Below are positions 34,920 through 44,735 of a stretch of 56,027 nt of DNA, piece by piece. How positions within the stretch are numbered: position 1 is the first letter of the stretch; every line of letters begins with the position of its first letter. The stretch is taken from assembly GCF_000496735.2 (NCBI RefSeq), contig NZ_AYLO01000090.1, forward strand, positions 1-56,027, read 5' to 3'. The DNA is from Methyloglobulus morosus KoM1. Its GTDB lineage: Bacteria; Pseudomonadota; Gammaproteobacteria; Methylococcales; Methylomonadaceae. Under the pieces are notes generated by a model, which was not told where the DNA came from, did no database searches, and saw only the letters and a list, made by a program, of their open reading frames with translations. Position numbers and translations under genes: made by a program.

Positions 34920-35840
34920 ATGAAAAATGACGCAACAAAAGTTGCTGTTTTAATGGCGGTGAAAAACGGCATAGACTATTTGCCGCAGCAAATCGATTCC
35001 ATTCTCAACCAAAAACAATGCGAAATTGCGTTGATAGTTTCAGATGACTTTTCAACCGACGGCAGTGCAGAATTTCTCCACAAGTACGCAACAGAAAAAA
35101 GCAACTTAACCGTATTGCCCCGTACCGTTAGCTTCGGTTCTGCGGCAAAGAATTTTTATCGGTTAATCATGGAAGCGGATATGGACGGGTTCGACTTTTT
35201 TGCTTTTTCCGATCAAGACGATCTATGGCTACCCGATAAATTAACGCGACACACTCAACTGGCACGGGAACACCATGCCGATGGTGTCTCCTCCAATGTC
35301 GTGGCTTTTTGGCCTGATGGGCGTGAAAGGCTATTGGATAAAGCACAGCCACAACGCGAATTGGATTATTTGTTTGAATCGGCAGGGCCGGGTTGTACTT
35401 ACTTAATGACACCTTGGCTGTTCGACAAATTAAGGGCGCAGTTGCTGGAAGAAAATAGCCGCGCAAAAGAAACGGCGCTGCACGATTGGTTAGCTTATGC
35501 GGTTTGTCGGGCTTACGGACATAAGTGGATCATCGATAACCAGCCCACTGTAAAATACCGCCAACACCAAACGAATGTGTTCGGCGCTAATGTTGGACTT
35601 AGCGCTAAGTGGGCAAGATTACAAAAGCTTAAACAGCATTGGTACAGAAATGAGGTCATCAAAATAGCCAAAGTTTGCCATAAAATTTCCACCCATCCTG
35701 GCATTGAAACGCTAATCGGTTTGCTTGAAAATAAGGATAGGTCTTCCCGAATCAAGCTGTTTTTTTATGCAGCAAAAGCTAGGCGAAAGATGTTGGATAG
35801 GTTTTTGCTGGCTTTTGCCCTGTTGACAGGACTGTTTTGA
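34920..35840 (+). CDS. GT2-family glycosyltransferase
   Basis: A 306-residue GT-A fold glycosyltransferase. It begins VAVLMAVKNGIDYLPQQIDSIL and has the SDDFSTDGS nucleotide segment plus the metal motif AFSDQDDLW with Asp98, Asp100 and Asp101. The later HDWLAYAVCRAYG helix is typical of rhamnosyltransferase-like GT2 members, and a rhamnose donor is made by rfbBDAC in the same locus, so rhamnose transfer is a reasonable but unproven guess. Its stop overlaps the next gene (TTGA). Confidence 0.87.
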   Translation: MKNDATKVAVLMAVKNGIDYLPQQIDSILNQKQCEIALIVSDDFSTDGSAEFLHKYATEKSNLTVLPRTVSFGSAAKNFYRLIMEADMDGFDFFAFSDQDDLWLPDKLTRHTQLAREHHADGVSSNVVAFWPDGRERLLDKAQPQRELDYLFESAGPGCTYLMTPWLFDKLRAQLLEENSRAKETALHDWLAYAVCRAYGHKWIIDNQPTVKYRQHQTNVFGANVGLSAKWARLQKLKQHWYRNEVIKIAKVCHKISTHPGIETLIGLLENKDRSSRIKLFFYAAKARRKMLDRFLLAFALLTGLF

Positions 35841-36787
35841 AAAAAATACTGGTTACGGGCGCCAACGGATTTTTAGGCAAGGCCGTATCACAAAAGCTTA
35901 TACAAGATGGGTTTGATGTTATATGTGCTGTAAGAAAGCCTTTTGTACTGGATGGTGCGAGCATTATAAAAGTTTCAGGTTTAGATGGGCAGACGGATTG
36001 GTCTGAAAGTCTGGGTGGTGTTGAGTGCGTCATACATGCCTCCGCGCGCGTACACATAATGAAAGAAACGGGGGATTCGCCTTACGAAGAATTTCATAAA
36101 GTGAATGTCATTGGCACTTTGAATCTTGCGCAACAAGCTGTAAAGCATGGCGTAAGGCGATTGATCTTTATAAGCTCCATTGGCGTAAACGGTAACAATA
36201 ATGTCAGGCCTTTTACAGAAACAGATCGCCCTAACCCACAGGGGCCTTATGCGGTTTCCAAGTATGAAGCGGAACAAAAGCTGACGGCTTTAGCAAAGGA
36301 GAGCGGGTTGCAAGTGGTGATTATTCGTCCACCTTTGGTTTATGGGCCTAACGCGCCTGGCAATTTTGGAAGTTTGATGCGGTGGGTTAGGCAAGGTATA
36401 CCGTTACCGTTCGGTGCCGTCCACAATAAACGTTCGTTAGTCGCATTGAGTAACCTGGTAAGCTTTGTCATCTATTGTGTCGATCATCCAAAAGCGGTGA
36501 ACGAAATCTTCCTGATCTGTGATGGTGAAGATGTTTCGACGACAGAACTGATAACAAAAACAGCTGAAGCTTTAGGTAAAAAGCCTTTACTCATTCCTGT
36601 GCCGGTCGGCCTGATGAAATTTGCGGCGAGATTGATTGGCAAAGAGGAATTGGCAAATCGCCTGTTCGGATCGTTACAGATTGATAGCTCCAAAGCTAAA
36701 GCATTACTGGGTTGGAAACCTGCCGTCACAATGGCGCAACAACTACAACAATCGGTAGACGCTAATTTAAATGAAAAGACTGTTTGA
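35837..36787 (+). CDS. WbpV-like UDP-hexosamine 4-epimerase
   Basis: A 316-residue SDR-extended enzyme with TGANGFLG (about 7-14), FISSIGVNGNN, and Tyr-x3-Lys in YAVSKYEAEQ. Such genes stand next to initiating phosphoglycosyl transferases and interconvert UDP-GlcNAc/GalNAc or their 6-deoxy forms (WbpV, GnE), so it likely makes the first sugar of the repeat unit. The start is a TTG overlapping the previous stop (TTGA), and the protein begins MKKILVTGANG as usual. It overlaps the next gene by 17 bases. Confidence 0.85.
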   Translation: MKKILVTGANGFLGKAVSQKLIQDGFDVICAVRKPFVLDGASIIKVSGLDGQTDWSESLGGVECVIHASARVHIMKETGDSPYEEFHKVNVIGTLNLAQQAVKHGVRRLIFISSIGVNGNNNVRPFTETDRPNPQGPYAVSKYEAEQKLTALAKESGLQVVIIRPPLVYGPNAPGNFGSLMRWVRQGIPLPFGAVHNKRSLVALSNLVSFVIYCVDHPKAVNEIFLICDGEDVSTTELITKTAEALGKKPLLIPVPVGLMKFAARLIGKEELANRLFGSLQIDSSKAKALLGWKPAVTMAQQLQQSVDANLNEKTV

Positions 36788-37331
36788 TTTGTTACTTTCG
36801 TTTTTAGCGGCTTTCACCCTTTTAATCCCTATGGGGTTGATAGCCGGATGGGTCAAATTCACATCAAAAGGACCGGTTTTATATTGGTCTGACCGGATCG
36901 GGCGGGACAACGAAATTTTTAGGATGCCCAAATTTAGGAGCATGCAAATTGATACGCCAGCGGTCGCTACCCATCTCCTAGACGATCCTGACAAATACCT
37001 TACACCGATAGGAAGGTTTTTGCGCAGGACGAGCCTGGACGAACTTCCTCAGCTTTGGAGCATTATTAAGGGCGATATGAGTTTTGTCGGCCCCAGGCCC
37101 GCTTTGTTTAACCAAGACGACCTTATTGCGCTGCGTAGCCAACATGGCATCCATCGGTTGCCGCCAGGGTTGACCGGCTGGGCGCAAGTCAACGGCAGGG
37201 ATGAATTGCCGATACCCCAGAAAGTTAAGTTGGATGAAGAATACTTACAAAGAAAATCTTTTGGTTTTGACCTTTATGTTATATGGTTAACCTTTCTCAA
37301 GGTAATTCGGGGTGAGGGTGTCTCTCATTAA
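36771..37331 (+). CDS. PglC-type initiating phosphoglycosyl transferase
   Basis: A 186-residue membrane enzyme of the monotopic PglC family that places the first sugar phosphate on undecaprenyl phosphate. It has one N-terminal hydrophobic hairpin (LFDLLLSFLAAFTLLIPMGLIAG), the KFRSM motif, the catalytic Asp-Glu in RRTSLDELPQL, and GDMSFVGPRPA. The N-terminal extra domain of WcaJ/WbaP is absent, so this is the short, minimal form. It is followed by the WbpM-like dehydratase. Confidence 0.93.
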   Translation: MKRLFDLLLSFLAAFTLLIPMGLIAGWVKFTSKGPVLYWSDRIGRDNEIFRMPKFRSMQIDTPAVATHLLDDPDKYLTPIGRFLRRTSLDELPQLWSIIKGDMSFVGPRPALFNQDDLIALRSQHGIHRLPPGLTGWAQVNGRDELPIPQKVKLDEEYLQRKSFGFDLYVIWLTFLKVIRGEGVSH

Positions 37332-37391
37332 AGGCGGGCCATATAAACCTTGCTGCTCATGGGACACACCATGCTTCATAGGGGTCGTTAA

Positions 37392-39422
37392 ATGGGATCT
37401 CGATTAGCCCTTTGGTTTATTAGCCTTTCGCGGCGCACAAAAGCTGCGATATTGATCAGTGCAGATATTTTTTTTGCGGTGCTGGCGTTTTGGGCGGCAT
37501 TTTCCTTGCGCCTGGGTGTGTTTTATGTGCCCAGAGGTGATATATGGTATTTATTTGCCGTTGCCCCTGTACTAGCCATTCCCATTTTTTTAAGGTTGGG
37601 GTTATACCGCGCGATTATCCGTTACATAGAAATTAGGGCTTTGTGGACAATTATCCAAGCATGTACGTTCTATGCCCTTATTTTTGCGTTGATTTTATAC
37701 CAATCCGGTATTAAGGGCATACCAAGGACAGTCACTCCCTTAAATTGGCTCAACATGATAATGCTCGTTGCAAGCAGCCGTTTTTTCGTGCGCTGGTGGT
37801 TGGGCGAGATTTACATCAGTTTGAGTGATGCTACCCGACTAGAAAGACGGCACAAAAAAAATGTTGTTATTTATGGTGCGGGTAGCGCAGGTGTCCAACT
37901 GGCTGCTGCATTGGATCACGGACATGAATTTAAGCCAGTGGCCTTCATTGATGACGATTCCTTATTGCATCGGCAAAAAGTCAATGGATTGCGCATCTAC
38001 CCGCTGAGTTCATTAAGCTACTTAATTGAGCGCCACCAGCTTGAACATGTATTGTTGGCAATTCCCTCTGCGACGCGGTCAAAAAAGAGTGAAATTATCC
38101 GACTGCTAGAGCCTTATGCAGTCCATGTGATGTCCATGCCCGGCCTGTCTGATATTGCCCAAGGCAAAGTGAAAGTGGATGCGCTTCAGGAAGTTGACAT
38201 CGCTGATCTTTTAGGTAGGGATTCGGTGCCGCCGGACACGTCGTTGTTATCCGCCAATATTAGCGGCAAAGTCGTCATGGTGACCGGGGCGGGCGGCTCA
38301 ATAGGGTCCGAACTTTGTCGTCAAATTATTCATTTACAGCCGAAGTCATTAGTCCTGTTTGAAGCCTGCGAATTCGCGCTTTACACAATCGAAAAAGAAA
38401 TGCAGCAGCTTCGCACAAAAATAAATCCAGAAATTGAAATAGAAATTATTTCGGTGCTCGGCTCAGTGGCGAATGCGGAGCGAATAGAAAGGGTCTGTCG
38501 GTCGTTTGCGGTGCAAACTATTTATCATGCCGCAGCCTATAAGCATGTGCCCATGGTTGAGAAAAACCCAGGTGAAGCCATCTGGAATAATGTGTTTGGC
38601 ACATTGTATTCTGCAAAGGCCGCCATTAGCGCAGAAGTTGAAACTTTTGTGTTAATTTCTACTGATAAGGCGGTAAGGCCAACTAACACGATGGGCGCTA
38701 CCAAGCGGTTTGCCGAATTGATTTTGCAAGCGCTGAGCTTGGATGCCCATAAGCATAAGACGCGTTTCACTATGGTAAGGTTTGGCAATGTGCTTGATTC
38801 TTCCGGTTCCGTCGTGCCGTTGTTCAGGGAGCAGATAGCCCAGGGCGGCCCCGTTACAGTCACCGACGAGCGGGTTATCCGTTACTTTATGACCATACCG
38901 GAAGCCGCACAATTAGTGATTCAGGCAGGGGCTATGGGGCAAGGCGGGGACGTTTTTGTTTTAGATATGGGTGACCCTATTCGAATATTAGACTTAGCAA
39001 AGCGGATGATTCATTTAAGCGGCCTGGAAATACTGGACGAGAAACATCCTGATGGGGAAATCGAAATTATTTTTGTAGGGTTAAGGCCAGGTGAGAAGCT
39101 TTATGAAGAGCTGTTGTTGGGGGATAACGTCTCCCCAACAACACATAAGCGAATTTTGCGTGCGGAAGAACAAGTGATTTCCTGGGCGGAGCTTGAAACA
39201 TTGCTGCTGACGCTTGAAAAAGCGACCAAGAATGAAGAGTTTGAGCGGGTTAGGGCTGTCCTAAAATACGCGGTTACGGGTTATGTCCCGCAATGCGAAG
39301 TTGAAGATTTGCTATGGAAACGCGCCCTTGAGGTTAGCGATTCGTCAAGTGAAAATGAAAGCAAAAAAAATCCTCCCGATGCGTTGCCACAAAGGAAGGA
39401 AAGGGATCAAGCAGGGAGTTGA
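37392..39422 (+). CDS. WbpM/PglF/CapD-like UDP-HexNAc 4,6-dehydratase
   Basis: A 676-residue membrane-linked dehydratase. Four hydrophobic helices (about residues 20-120) precede a non-catalytic Rossmann domain (VVIYGAGSAGVQLAAAL) and the catalytic SDR domain (MVTGAGGSIGSELCRQI). The active-site residues are STDKAVRPTN and Met-x3-Lys in MGATK, with Met in place of Tyr as in WbpM/FlaA1. It makes UDP-4-keto-6-deoxy-HexNAc, the precursor of QuiNAc/FucNAc-type first sugars for the PglC-type enzyme before it. It is the last gene of the polysaccharide locus. Confidence 0.93.
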   Translation: MGSRLALWFISLSRRTKAAILISADIFFAVLAFWAAFSLRLGVFYVPRGDIWYLFAVAPVLAIPIFLRLGLYRAIIRYIEIRALWTIIQACTFYALIFALILYQSGIKGIPRTVTPLNWLNMIMLVASSRFFVRWWLGEIYISLSDATRLERRHKKNVVIYGAGSAGVQLAAALDHGHEFKPVAFIDDDSLLHRQKVNGLRIYPLSSLSYLIERHQLEHVLLAIPSATRSKKSEIIRLLEPYAVHVMSMPGLSDIAQGKVKVDALQEVDIADLLGRDSVPPDTSLLSANISGKVVMVTGAGGSIGSELCRQIIHLQPKSLVLFEACEFALYTIEKEMQQLRTKINPEIEIEIISVLGSVANAERIERVCRSFAVQTIYHAAAYKHVPMVEKNPGEAIWNNVFGTLYSAKAAISAEVETFVLISTDKAVRPTNTMGATKRFAELILQALSLDAHKHKTRFTMVRFGNVLDSSGSVVPLFREQIAQGGPVTVTDERVIRYFMTIPEAAQLVIQAGAMGQGGDVFVLDMGDPIRILDLAKRMIHLSGLEILDEKHPDGEIEIIFVGLRPGEKLYEELLLGDNVSPTTHKRILRAEEQVISWAELETLLLTLEKATKNEEFERVRAVLKYAVTGYVPQCEVEDLLWKRALEVSDSSSENESKKNPPDALPQRKERDQAGS

Positions 39423-39460
39423 GGAGGTTCTGCTTGTAGGTGCAACACACAATCAATTGA

Positions 39461-39604
39461 CTAATTGGTACGCATCACCATGTTGCTGTAGATGGCTGCA
39501 CCAGCAAACAGCACGGTTGAAAATATAAACTGACCGGAAATAAAGCTCCAGACTCCAGTCATAAATAGCAGCCCAATCAAGATGTCTTTGTTCAAAGAAT
39601 TCAT
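39461..39604 (-). CDS. 47-residue small membrane protein (unnamed)
   Basis: A short - strand gene. Its ATG at 39604-39602 is preceded by GGAG (39612-39615) at a seven-base gap and ends at TAG 39463-39461. The peptide begins MNSLNKDILIGLLFMTGVW and continues through two hydrophobic stretches (ILIGLLFMTGVWSFI and FIFSTVLFAGAAIY), so one or two membrane helices are likely. Family unknown. An overlapping - strand frame (39650-39453) is its shadow. Confidence 0.6.
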   Translation of the reverse strand: MNSLNKDILIGLLFMTGVWSFISGQFIFSTVLFAGAAIYSNMVMRTN

Positions 39605-39611
39605 CGTTACG

Positions 39612-39615
39612 CTCC
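39612..39615 (-). promoter_or_regulatory. Ribosome-binding site of the 47-residue protein
   Basis: GGAG on the - strand, seven bases before the ATG at 39604. Confidence 0.55.
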
Positions 39616-39683
39616 AATAAAGTTAAATAAGGTAGCCAGCATCTCGCCATCTCTATAAGGCTTTTGCTGCTAGGATGGGCGAT

Positions 39684-39711
39684 ACTATACAGGGTGAATA
39701 TTTTGAGACAA
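39684..39711 (-). promoter_or_regulatory. Candidate sigma-70 promoter for the small membrane protein
   Basis: On the - strand, a TTGTCT (39711-39706) and TATAGT (39689-39684) are separated by 16 bases, giving a leader of about 70 bases to the gene at 39604. This is a visual match only; no transcript data support it. Confidence 0.35.
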
Positions 39712-39976
39712 TATGCAAAATATTAAACGAATTGTTTCTAGTTATTAAACAATAAAAAATGTCAAGTATATTACAGTTTTTTGACACATCTTATTTGCAC
39801 TAACCCTTGTGAAATTTATAGCCTGCAAGCTGCCGCATTTACTTCACGCAATTTTGTTGCTCAAGCAAAGAAAATACATACCGTCTTTCGTTTGCATGTT
39901 CACCGTTTCTTTGACCAGGACAGAATGAATGCGATAATAAGGCCGACTTTATCAAAATAATGCCAGTCCAAGATAA

Positions 39977-40369
39977 ATGATAGAAAACCTAACACCTCAA
40001 CAGGCCTTTGACCTGCTAAAGCAAAACGCTTCTGCCGTTTTGGTGGATGTCCGTACACAAATGGAACATGCTTATGTCGGACATCCCATCGGTGCTGTCC
40101 ATATTCCATGGAAAGAAGCCCCTGGTTGGGAAATAAACCTTGATTTTTTAGCCAATGTCAAAAAACTTGTTCCTGATGCCAAGGCACCCGTTTTGCTGCT
40201 ATGCCGCAGTGGACAACGTTCGTTAAGTGCCGCGGCCGCTTTGGAAGTAGCAGGTTACCAGCGGCTTATCAACATCCTTGATGGCTTTGAAGGCCCTTTG
40301 GATGCCAATAAGCATCGAAATAATCTTGCTGGCTGGCGCTATTGCGGATTGCCTTGGGAACAAAGCTAA
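39977..40369 (+). CDS. Rhodanese-like domain protein
   Basis: A 130-residue single-domain rhodanese. It has the VLVDVRTQMEHAYVGHPIGAVHIPW start, and the catalytic loop LLCRSGQRS with the active Cys, then the LIDILDGFEGP-like end (LINILDGFEGPLD). It should transfer sulfane sulfur, but the physiological acceptor is not evident. It lies upstream of typA with a 159-base gap and is probably separately transcribed. Confidence 0.88.
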   Translation: MIENLTPQQAFDLLKQNASAVLVDVRTQMEHAYVGHPIGAVHIPWKEAPGWEINLDFLANVKKLVPDAKAPVLLLCRSGQRSLSAAAALEVAGYQRLINILDGFEGPLDANKHRNNLAGWRYCGLPWEQS

Positions 40370-40528
40370 AGCGGCAATCTGTGTTAAACTACTAAGAATT
40401 CTGACTTACTCAAAAAACAGACGGCTATTAGCAGTCCGTCATATCTTTTTCATCTGACCCATTTATCATCAATCGGCTGACTACGCCAGCCGATAATTCC
40501 CTATATTAACCTAACGCACACCCTAAAA

Positions 40529-42340
40529 GTGATTGAAAAACTTAGAAACATTGCCATTATCGCCCATGTAGACCACGGTAAGACCACGCTGGTGGACAAG
40601 TTGTTACAACAATCCGGTACGTTTGCCGCTCACACCAAAGTGACCGAACGCATGATGGATTCCAACGATATAGAAAAGGAACGCGGCATCACCATTTTGG
40701 CAAAAAATACCGCCCTGGATTGGAATGGCTACCACATCAATATCGTCGATACCCCAGGCCATGCCGATTTCGGCGGCGAAGTCGAACGGGTGTTGTCGAT
40801 GGTGGATTCCGTTTTGCTGTTGGTCGATGCGGTTGACGGCCCGATGCCGCAAACTCGCTTTGTTACCCAAAAAGCCTTTGCCTTGGGTTTAAATCCCATC
40901 GTGGTCATCAATAAAATCGACCGCCCAGGTGCGCGACCTGACTGGGTGGTTGACCAAACTTTTGATTTGTTCGACAACCTGGGCGCAACCGATGAACAAT
41001 TGGACTTTCCTATCGTTTATGCGTCGGCGATCAATGGTTATGCTGGTTTGGAACACACCATCACCGAAGGCGATATGACTCCCCTATTTGAAACGATAGT
41101 TTCAAAAGTCAACCCGCCACCCGTTGATATGGACGGTCCTTTCCAAATGCAGGTGTCCAGTCTGGATTACAACACTTACGTCGGTGTCATTGGTATTGGC
41201 CGAATCCAACGCGGCGGCATCAAGCCCAACCAACCCTTGGTTATTGTCAATCGGGAAGGTGTCGAACGTAAGGGCCGCATGTTACAAATCTTTGGTTTTC
41301 ATGGACTGGAACGCGTGGAAGTACCAGAAGCCCGCGCGGGCGACATTATCGCCTTTGCCGGCATCGAAAATCTGGGTATCTCAGACACCATCTGCCATCC
41401 CGATAAGGTAGAAATCATGCCGCCGTTAATGGTAGATGAACCTACCGTGACCATGACATTTCAGGTCAATAACTCGCCCTTTGCCGGACGGGAAGGCAAA
41501 TATGTCACGACCCGACAAATCCGTGACCGACTCGATAAGGAATTGCAACATAACGTCGCCTTAAGGGTTGAAGATACGGGAGACCCTGATAAATTCAAGG
41601 TTTCAGGCCGTGGCGAATTGCATTTGTCCGTGCTGATTGAGAATATGCGCCGCGAAGGTTTTGAAATGGGCGTGTCGCGTCCAGAAGTTATCATTAAAGA
41701 AATTGACGGTAAAAAATGCGAACCCTATGAAATGGTCACCATTGAAGTGGAAGAAATCCATCAGGGTACGATCATGGAAAAAATGGGTGAACGTAAGGCC
41801 GACCTGACCAATATGCTGCCAGATGGCAAAGGCCGCATTCGTCTGGAATACATGATGCCCTCACGCGGCCTGATTGGCTTCCAAACCGAATTTATGACGG
41901 CAACATCAGGATCTGGCTTGCTCTACCATGTTTTCGACCACTATGGCCCGATGAAAGCGGGCGAAGTGGGCAATCGCCTACGCGGCGTGATGGTGTCAAT
42001 GGTGGCTGGCAAAGCCGTGACCTATTCATTGCACCCGCTACAAGAACGTGGCGAATTGCTGTTAGTCAATGCCGATGAAGTCTACGAAGGCATGCTGGTG
42101 GGTTTGCATTCCCGTAGCAATGATCTGTGCGTCAACCCCTGCAAGCCAAAACAATTGACCAACGTCCGCGCATCCGGCACAGATGAAAGCCTGGTGCTGG
42201 CACGAATCCAAAAAATGACATTGGAACAGGCGCTGGAATTTATTGCCGAAGATGAGTTGGTTGAGGTTACTCCAAAATCTATTCGCTTACGTAAAAAGCT
42301 GTTGACTGAAAATGAGCGTAAGCGGGCGGCAAAATCTTAA
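40529..42340 (+). CDS. typA: Translational GTPase TypA/BipA
   Basis: A 603-residue ribosome-binding GTPase, the standard length. G1 is [10 protein letters not shown], the switch region has [12 protein letters not shown]3 is [15 protein letters not shown]4 is [13 protein letters not shown]; elongation-factor-like domains follow, and the C-terminal domain has [18 protein letters not shown] and [12 protein letters not shown]. It acts in ribosome assembly and stress/cold adaptation. The start is GTG at 40529. Nothing unusual was seen. Confidence 0.98.
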   Translation: MIEKLRNIAIIAHVDHGKTTLVDKLLQQSGTFAAHTKVTERMMDSNDIEKERGITILAKNTALDWNGYHINIVDTPGHADFGGEVERVLSMVDSVLLLVDAVDGPMPQTRFVTQKAFALGLNPIVVINKIDRPGARPDWVVDQTFDLFDNLGATDEQLDFPIVYASAINGYAGLEHTITEGDMTPLFETIVSKVNPPPVDMDGPFQMQVSSLDYNTYVGVIGIGRIQRGGIKPNQPLVIVNREGVERKGRMLQIFGFHGLERVEVPEARAGDIIAFAGIENLGISDTICHPDKVEIMPPLMVDEPTVTMTFQVNNSPFAGREGKYVTTRQIRDRLDKELQHNVALRVEDTGDPDKFKVSGRGELHLSVLIENMRREGFEMGVSRPEVIIKEIDGKKCEPYEMVTIEVEEIHQGTIMEKMGERKADLTNMLPDGKGRIRLEYMMPSRGLIGFQTEFMTATSGSGLLYHVFDHYGPMKAGEVGNRLRGVMVSMVAGKAVTYSLHPLQERGELLLVNADEVYEGMLVGLHSRSNDLCVNPCKPKQLTNVRASGTDESLVLARIQKMTLEQALEFIAEDELVEVTPKSIRLRKKLLTENERKRAAKS

Positions 42341-42655
42341 TCCAGGCAATAAAAAGGCCCCGTCGCGTTGCACGAAGGGGCTAATATCGTCTACTTGATT
42401 AGCTTTGGGATCAATCCTTGGCAGCATCCCGTTGGAAATACTTCATCTATCTTCACTTTTGACGACGGTTTGATTATGACAAATAAAGCTAATAAAAAAA
42501 GCAGGTAAAAGCGTAACTTAATGTAATCTTACGATTACTTGTGCCCTGTCCGCTATTTAAGCGGTATTTAGGAAGAAAAAGTTTATGGACAGAATTTTGG
42601 CTGATTTAATATTTTTATCGGTATAACGGCTGTCACTTGTACTACAATAATCACC
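42341..42655. other. Gap between typA and hisB
   Basis: These 315 bases hold the hairpin at 42356-42381, a second small stem (GTAATC-TTAC-GATTAC, 42523-42538) and AT-rich DNA before the his operon, likely including its promoter. I could not place promoter boxes convincingly (a TTGGCT and TATAAC pair is 19 bases apart) and see no leader peptide. Confidence 0.4.
42356..42381. other. Short hairpin downstream of typA
   Basis: Complementary arms GGCCCCGTCG and CGAAGGGGC (one mismatch) form a compact hairpin 16 bases after the typA stop. There is no U-tract on the + side; the A-run before it (42351-42355) would be the U-tract for - strand transcripts. A + terminator is not shown. Confidence 0.4.
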
Positions 42656-42691
42656 GTGAATAAACCCGAAACCCTCACCCAATCCCAGAGA

Positions 42692-43285
42692 ATGGATCAG
42701 CGTATTGCTCAGATTGAGCGGAACACCCTCGAAACGCAAATCAAGGTAACAATCAACCTTGATGGAACAGGTAAATCTGCATTTGACACGGGTGTCCCTT
42801 TCCTTGAGCACATGCTCGACCAGATTGCCAGGCATGGCTTGATAGATATGGAAGTCGTTGCCAAAGGTGATTTGGAAATTGATGCCCACCATACCGTAGA
42901 AGACGTTGGCATTACCTTGGGACAAGCCTTCGCTAAAGCGGTTGGTGACAAAAAAGGGTTAGTCCGCTACGGTCATGCTTATATCCCGCTGGATGAGGCC
43001 TTATCCAGGGTTGTCGTGGATTTCTCAGGCCGTCCGGGCTTGGTTTATGGTGTCAACTTCCCACGCTCCACGATTGGCAGTTTCGATGTCGATTTATTTC
43101 GTGAATTCTTTCAAGGCTTTGTCAATCATGCAGGCGTTACCTTGCACATCGACAACCTGAAAGGCACGAATGCCCACCATATTGCCGAAACCCTTTTTAA
43201 GGCGATGGGGCGTGCTTTGCGGATGGCTGTCGCCATTGACCCCAGGATGGTGGGCATGATGCCGTCAACTAAAGGTAGCCTCTGA
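42692..43285 (+). CDS. hisB: Imidazoleglycerol-phosphate dehydratase (HisB, monofunctional)
   Basis: Step 6 of histidine synthesis, manganese-dependent. From the ATG at 42692 the protein has 197 residues, the normal monofunctional length, and lacks the HAD phosphatase domain of enterobacterial HisB. The motifs [29 protein letters not shown] and [10 protein letters not shown] supply the His metal ligands. An in-frame GTG at 42656 would add 12 residues with no family match. No strong ribosome-binding site was seen for either start, so the start is uncertain. Confidence 0.95.
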   Translation: MDQRIAQIERNTLETQIKVTINLDGTGKSAFDTGVPFLEHMLDQIARHGLIDMEVVAKGDLEIDAHHTVEDVGITLGQAFAKAVGDKKGLVRYGHAYIPLDEALSRVVVDFSGRPGLVYGVNFPRSTIGSFDVDLFREFFQGFVNHAGVTLHIDNLKGTNAHHIAETLFKAMGRALRMAVAIDPRMVGMMPSTKGSL

Positions 43286-43310
43286 TTTAACCTGCCCTGA
43301 TTTTCCTCAC

Positions 43311-43955
43311 ATGTCTTCAGTCGCTGTCATTGATTACGGTATGGGTAATCTCCATTCCATTGCAAAAGCCTTGCAGCATGCAAGCCCTGAGAACGAAGTA
43401 TGCGTCACTTCTTCGCCAGAGGCCATCATGAATGCGGATCGGGTCGTTTTTCCCGGTGTTGGCGCAATACGTGATTGTATGATGGCACTGAATCAGTCGG
43501 GACTTGCCGACATCATTAAGGCAGTCGCCCTTACCAAGCCTTTTTTAGGCATTTGCCTGGGCATGCAAGCCTTATTGACCGATAACGAAGAAAATAATCA
43601 TACCAAGACGCTCAACATTATCCCAGGTCATGTCGTCCGTTTTTCCGAGCCCTTGCTGGATAATGACGGCAAACGCTTGAAAATCCCGCACATGGGCTGG
43701 AATCAAGTACATCAAAAACCTCACCCGTTATGGGAAGGGATTCCGCAAGACAGCCGCTTTTATTTTGTCCATAGCTATTACGGAAAACCGGACAAGCCTG
43801 CCGTCATTGCCGGAACCAGCGAATATCCGACGGCTTTCGCCTGTGCCCTCGCTCAGGATAATCTATTTGCCGTACAATTCCACCCAGAAAAAAGCCAGGC
43901 TGTTGGGTTGCAGTTGTTAAAAAACTTTTTGTATTGGGATGGACGCTTTGATTAA
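43311..43955 (+). CDS. hisH: Imidazole glycerol phosphate synthase, glutaminase subunit (HisH)
   Basis: A 214-residue class I glutamine amidotransferase that supplies ammonia to HisF. It starts with VAVIDYGMGNLHS, has the nucleophile Cys in FLGICLGMQALL, and ends with the His and Glu of AVQFHPEKSQ. It lies 25 bases after hisB and before hisA, the classic his order. Confidence 0.97.
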   Translation: MSSVAVIDYGMGNLHSIAKALQHASPENEVCVTSSPEAIMNADRVVFPGVGAIRDCMMALNQSGLADIIKAVALTKPFLGICLGMQALLTDNEENNHTKTLNIIPGHVVRFSEPLLDNDGKRLKIPHMGWNQVHQKPHPLWEGIPQDSRFYFVHSYYGKPDKPAVIAGTSEYPTAFACALAQDNLFAVQFHPEKSQAVGLQLLKNFLYWDGRFD

Positions 43956-43997
43956 CCCCTATTTGACCCTGCTATTTGTTGTTGAGGACTTACTTGT

Positions 43998-44735
43998 ATG
44001 TTGTTAATACCCGCAATCGATCTTAAAGAAGGCAAGTGTGTCCGTTTACGGCAAGGCCGGATGGAAGACAACACGGTTTTTTCTGACGATCCGGTTGCCG
44101 TGGCCGGTCGGTGGGTAGCGGCAGGTGCCAAGCGCATACATTTGGTCGACCTGGATGGTGCATTCGCTGGCAAACCGCGCAATGCCGATGTCATCCATGC
44201 CATTGTGGAGGCTTATCCCGATGTACCTGTGCAGATAGGCGGCGGTATCCGTGATGAAGAAACCATCCAGGCTTACCTCGATGCCGGCGTTGAGTATGTC
44301 ATTATCGGCACTAAAGCGGTCAATGCACCTCATTTCGTCAAGGATATGGCAATAGAATATCCTCGTCGTATTATCGTCGGGCTGGATGCCAAAGATGGCA
44401 AAGTGGCAATCGATGGTTGGTCTAAATTGTCCCGCCACGATGTGATCGATATGGCGCAACACTTTGAAGAAGACGGGGTTGAAGCCATTATCTACACGGA
44501 CATAAGCCGGGATGGCATGATGCGAGGGGTGAATGTGGAAGCCACGGCAAAATTGGCTCGTGCTATCCGTATTCCCGTCATAGCATCGGGTGGAATTAGT
44601 TCATTGGACGATATCAAGGCCTTGGGTGCGATTGTGGATGACGGCGTGATAGGGGCCATTACAGGTAGGGCGATTTACGAAGGGACATTGGATTTTGCCG
44701 AAGCCGCCAAACTGGCTGAATCGTTCGCCCTATGA
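43998..44735 (+). CDS. hisA: ProFAR isomerase (HisA)
   Basis: A 245-residue TIM-barrel enzyme that performs an Amadori rearrangement of ProFAR. The N-terminal Asp in [15 protein letters not shown] and the second catalytic Asp in [10 protein letters not shown] are present, and IGGGIRDEE and VIASGGISS are the phosphate-binding motifs. Its end overlaps hisF by four bases (ATGA). Confidence 0.97.
   Translation: MLLIPAIDLKEGKCVRLRQGRMEDNTVFSDDPVAVAGRWVAAGAKRIHLVDLDGAFAGKPRNADVIHAIVEAYPDVPVQIGGGIRDEETIQAYLDAGVEYVIIGTKAVNAPHFVKDMAIEYPRRIIVGLDAKDGKVAIDGWSKLSRHDVIDMAQHFEEDGVEAIIYTDISRDGMMRGVNVEATAKLARAIRIPVIASGGISSLDDIKALGAIVDDGVIGAITGRAIYEGTLDFAEAAKLAESFAL

Larger units (their letters stand above)
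39423..39976. other. Long gap between the polysaccharide locus and the rhodanese gene
   Basis: A 554-base AT-rich stretch separates the locus from the housekeeping genes. Apart from the - strand small gene (39461-39604) and its candidate promoter, I see no other gene. The part 39712-39976 is very AT-rich (for example runs such as TTAAACAATAAAAAATG) and may hold the promoter of the rhodanese gene. Confidence 0.5.

Noticed and set aside
39453-39650. 65-residue - strand frame at the locus edge
   Set aside because: It is a shadow frame of the 47-residue gene, which has its own ribosome-binding site and hydrophobic composition.
39900-40109. - strand frame over the rhodanese gene
   Set aside because: It lies mostly inside the rhodanese gene in reverse and lacks protein-like features.
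42356-42381. Rho-independent terminator of typA
   Set aside because: The stem is acceptable but no U-tract follows on the + side; the A-run precedes it, so a stop for typA is not supported.
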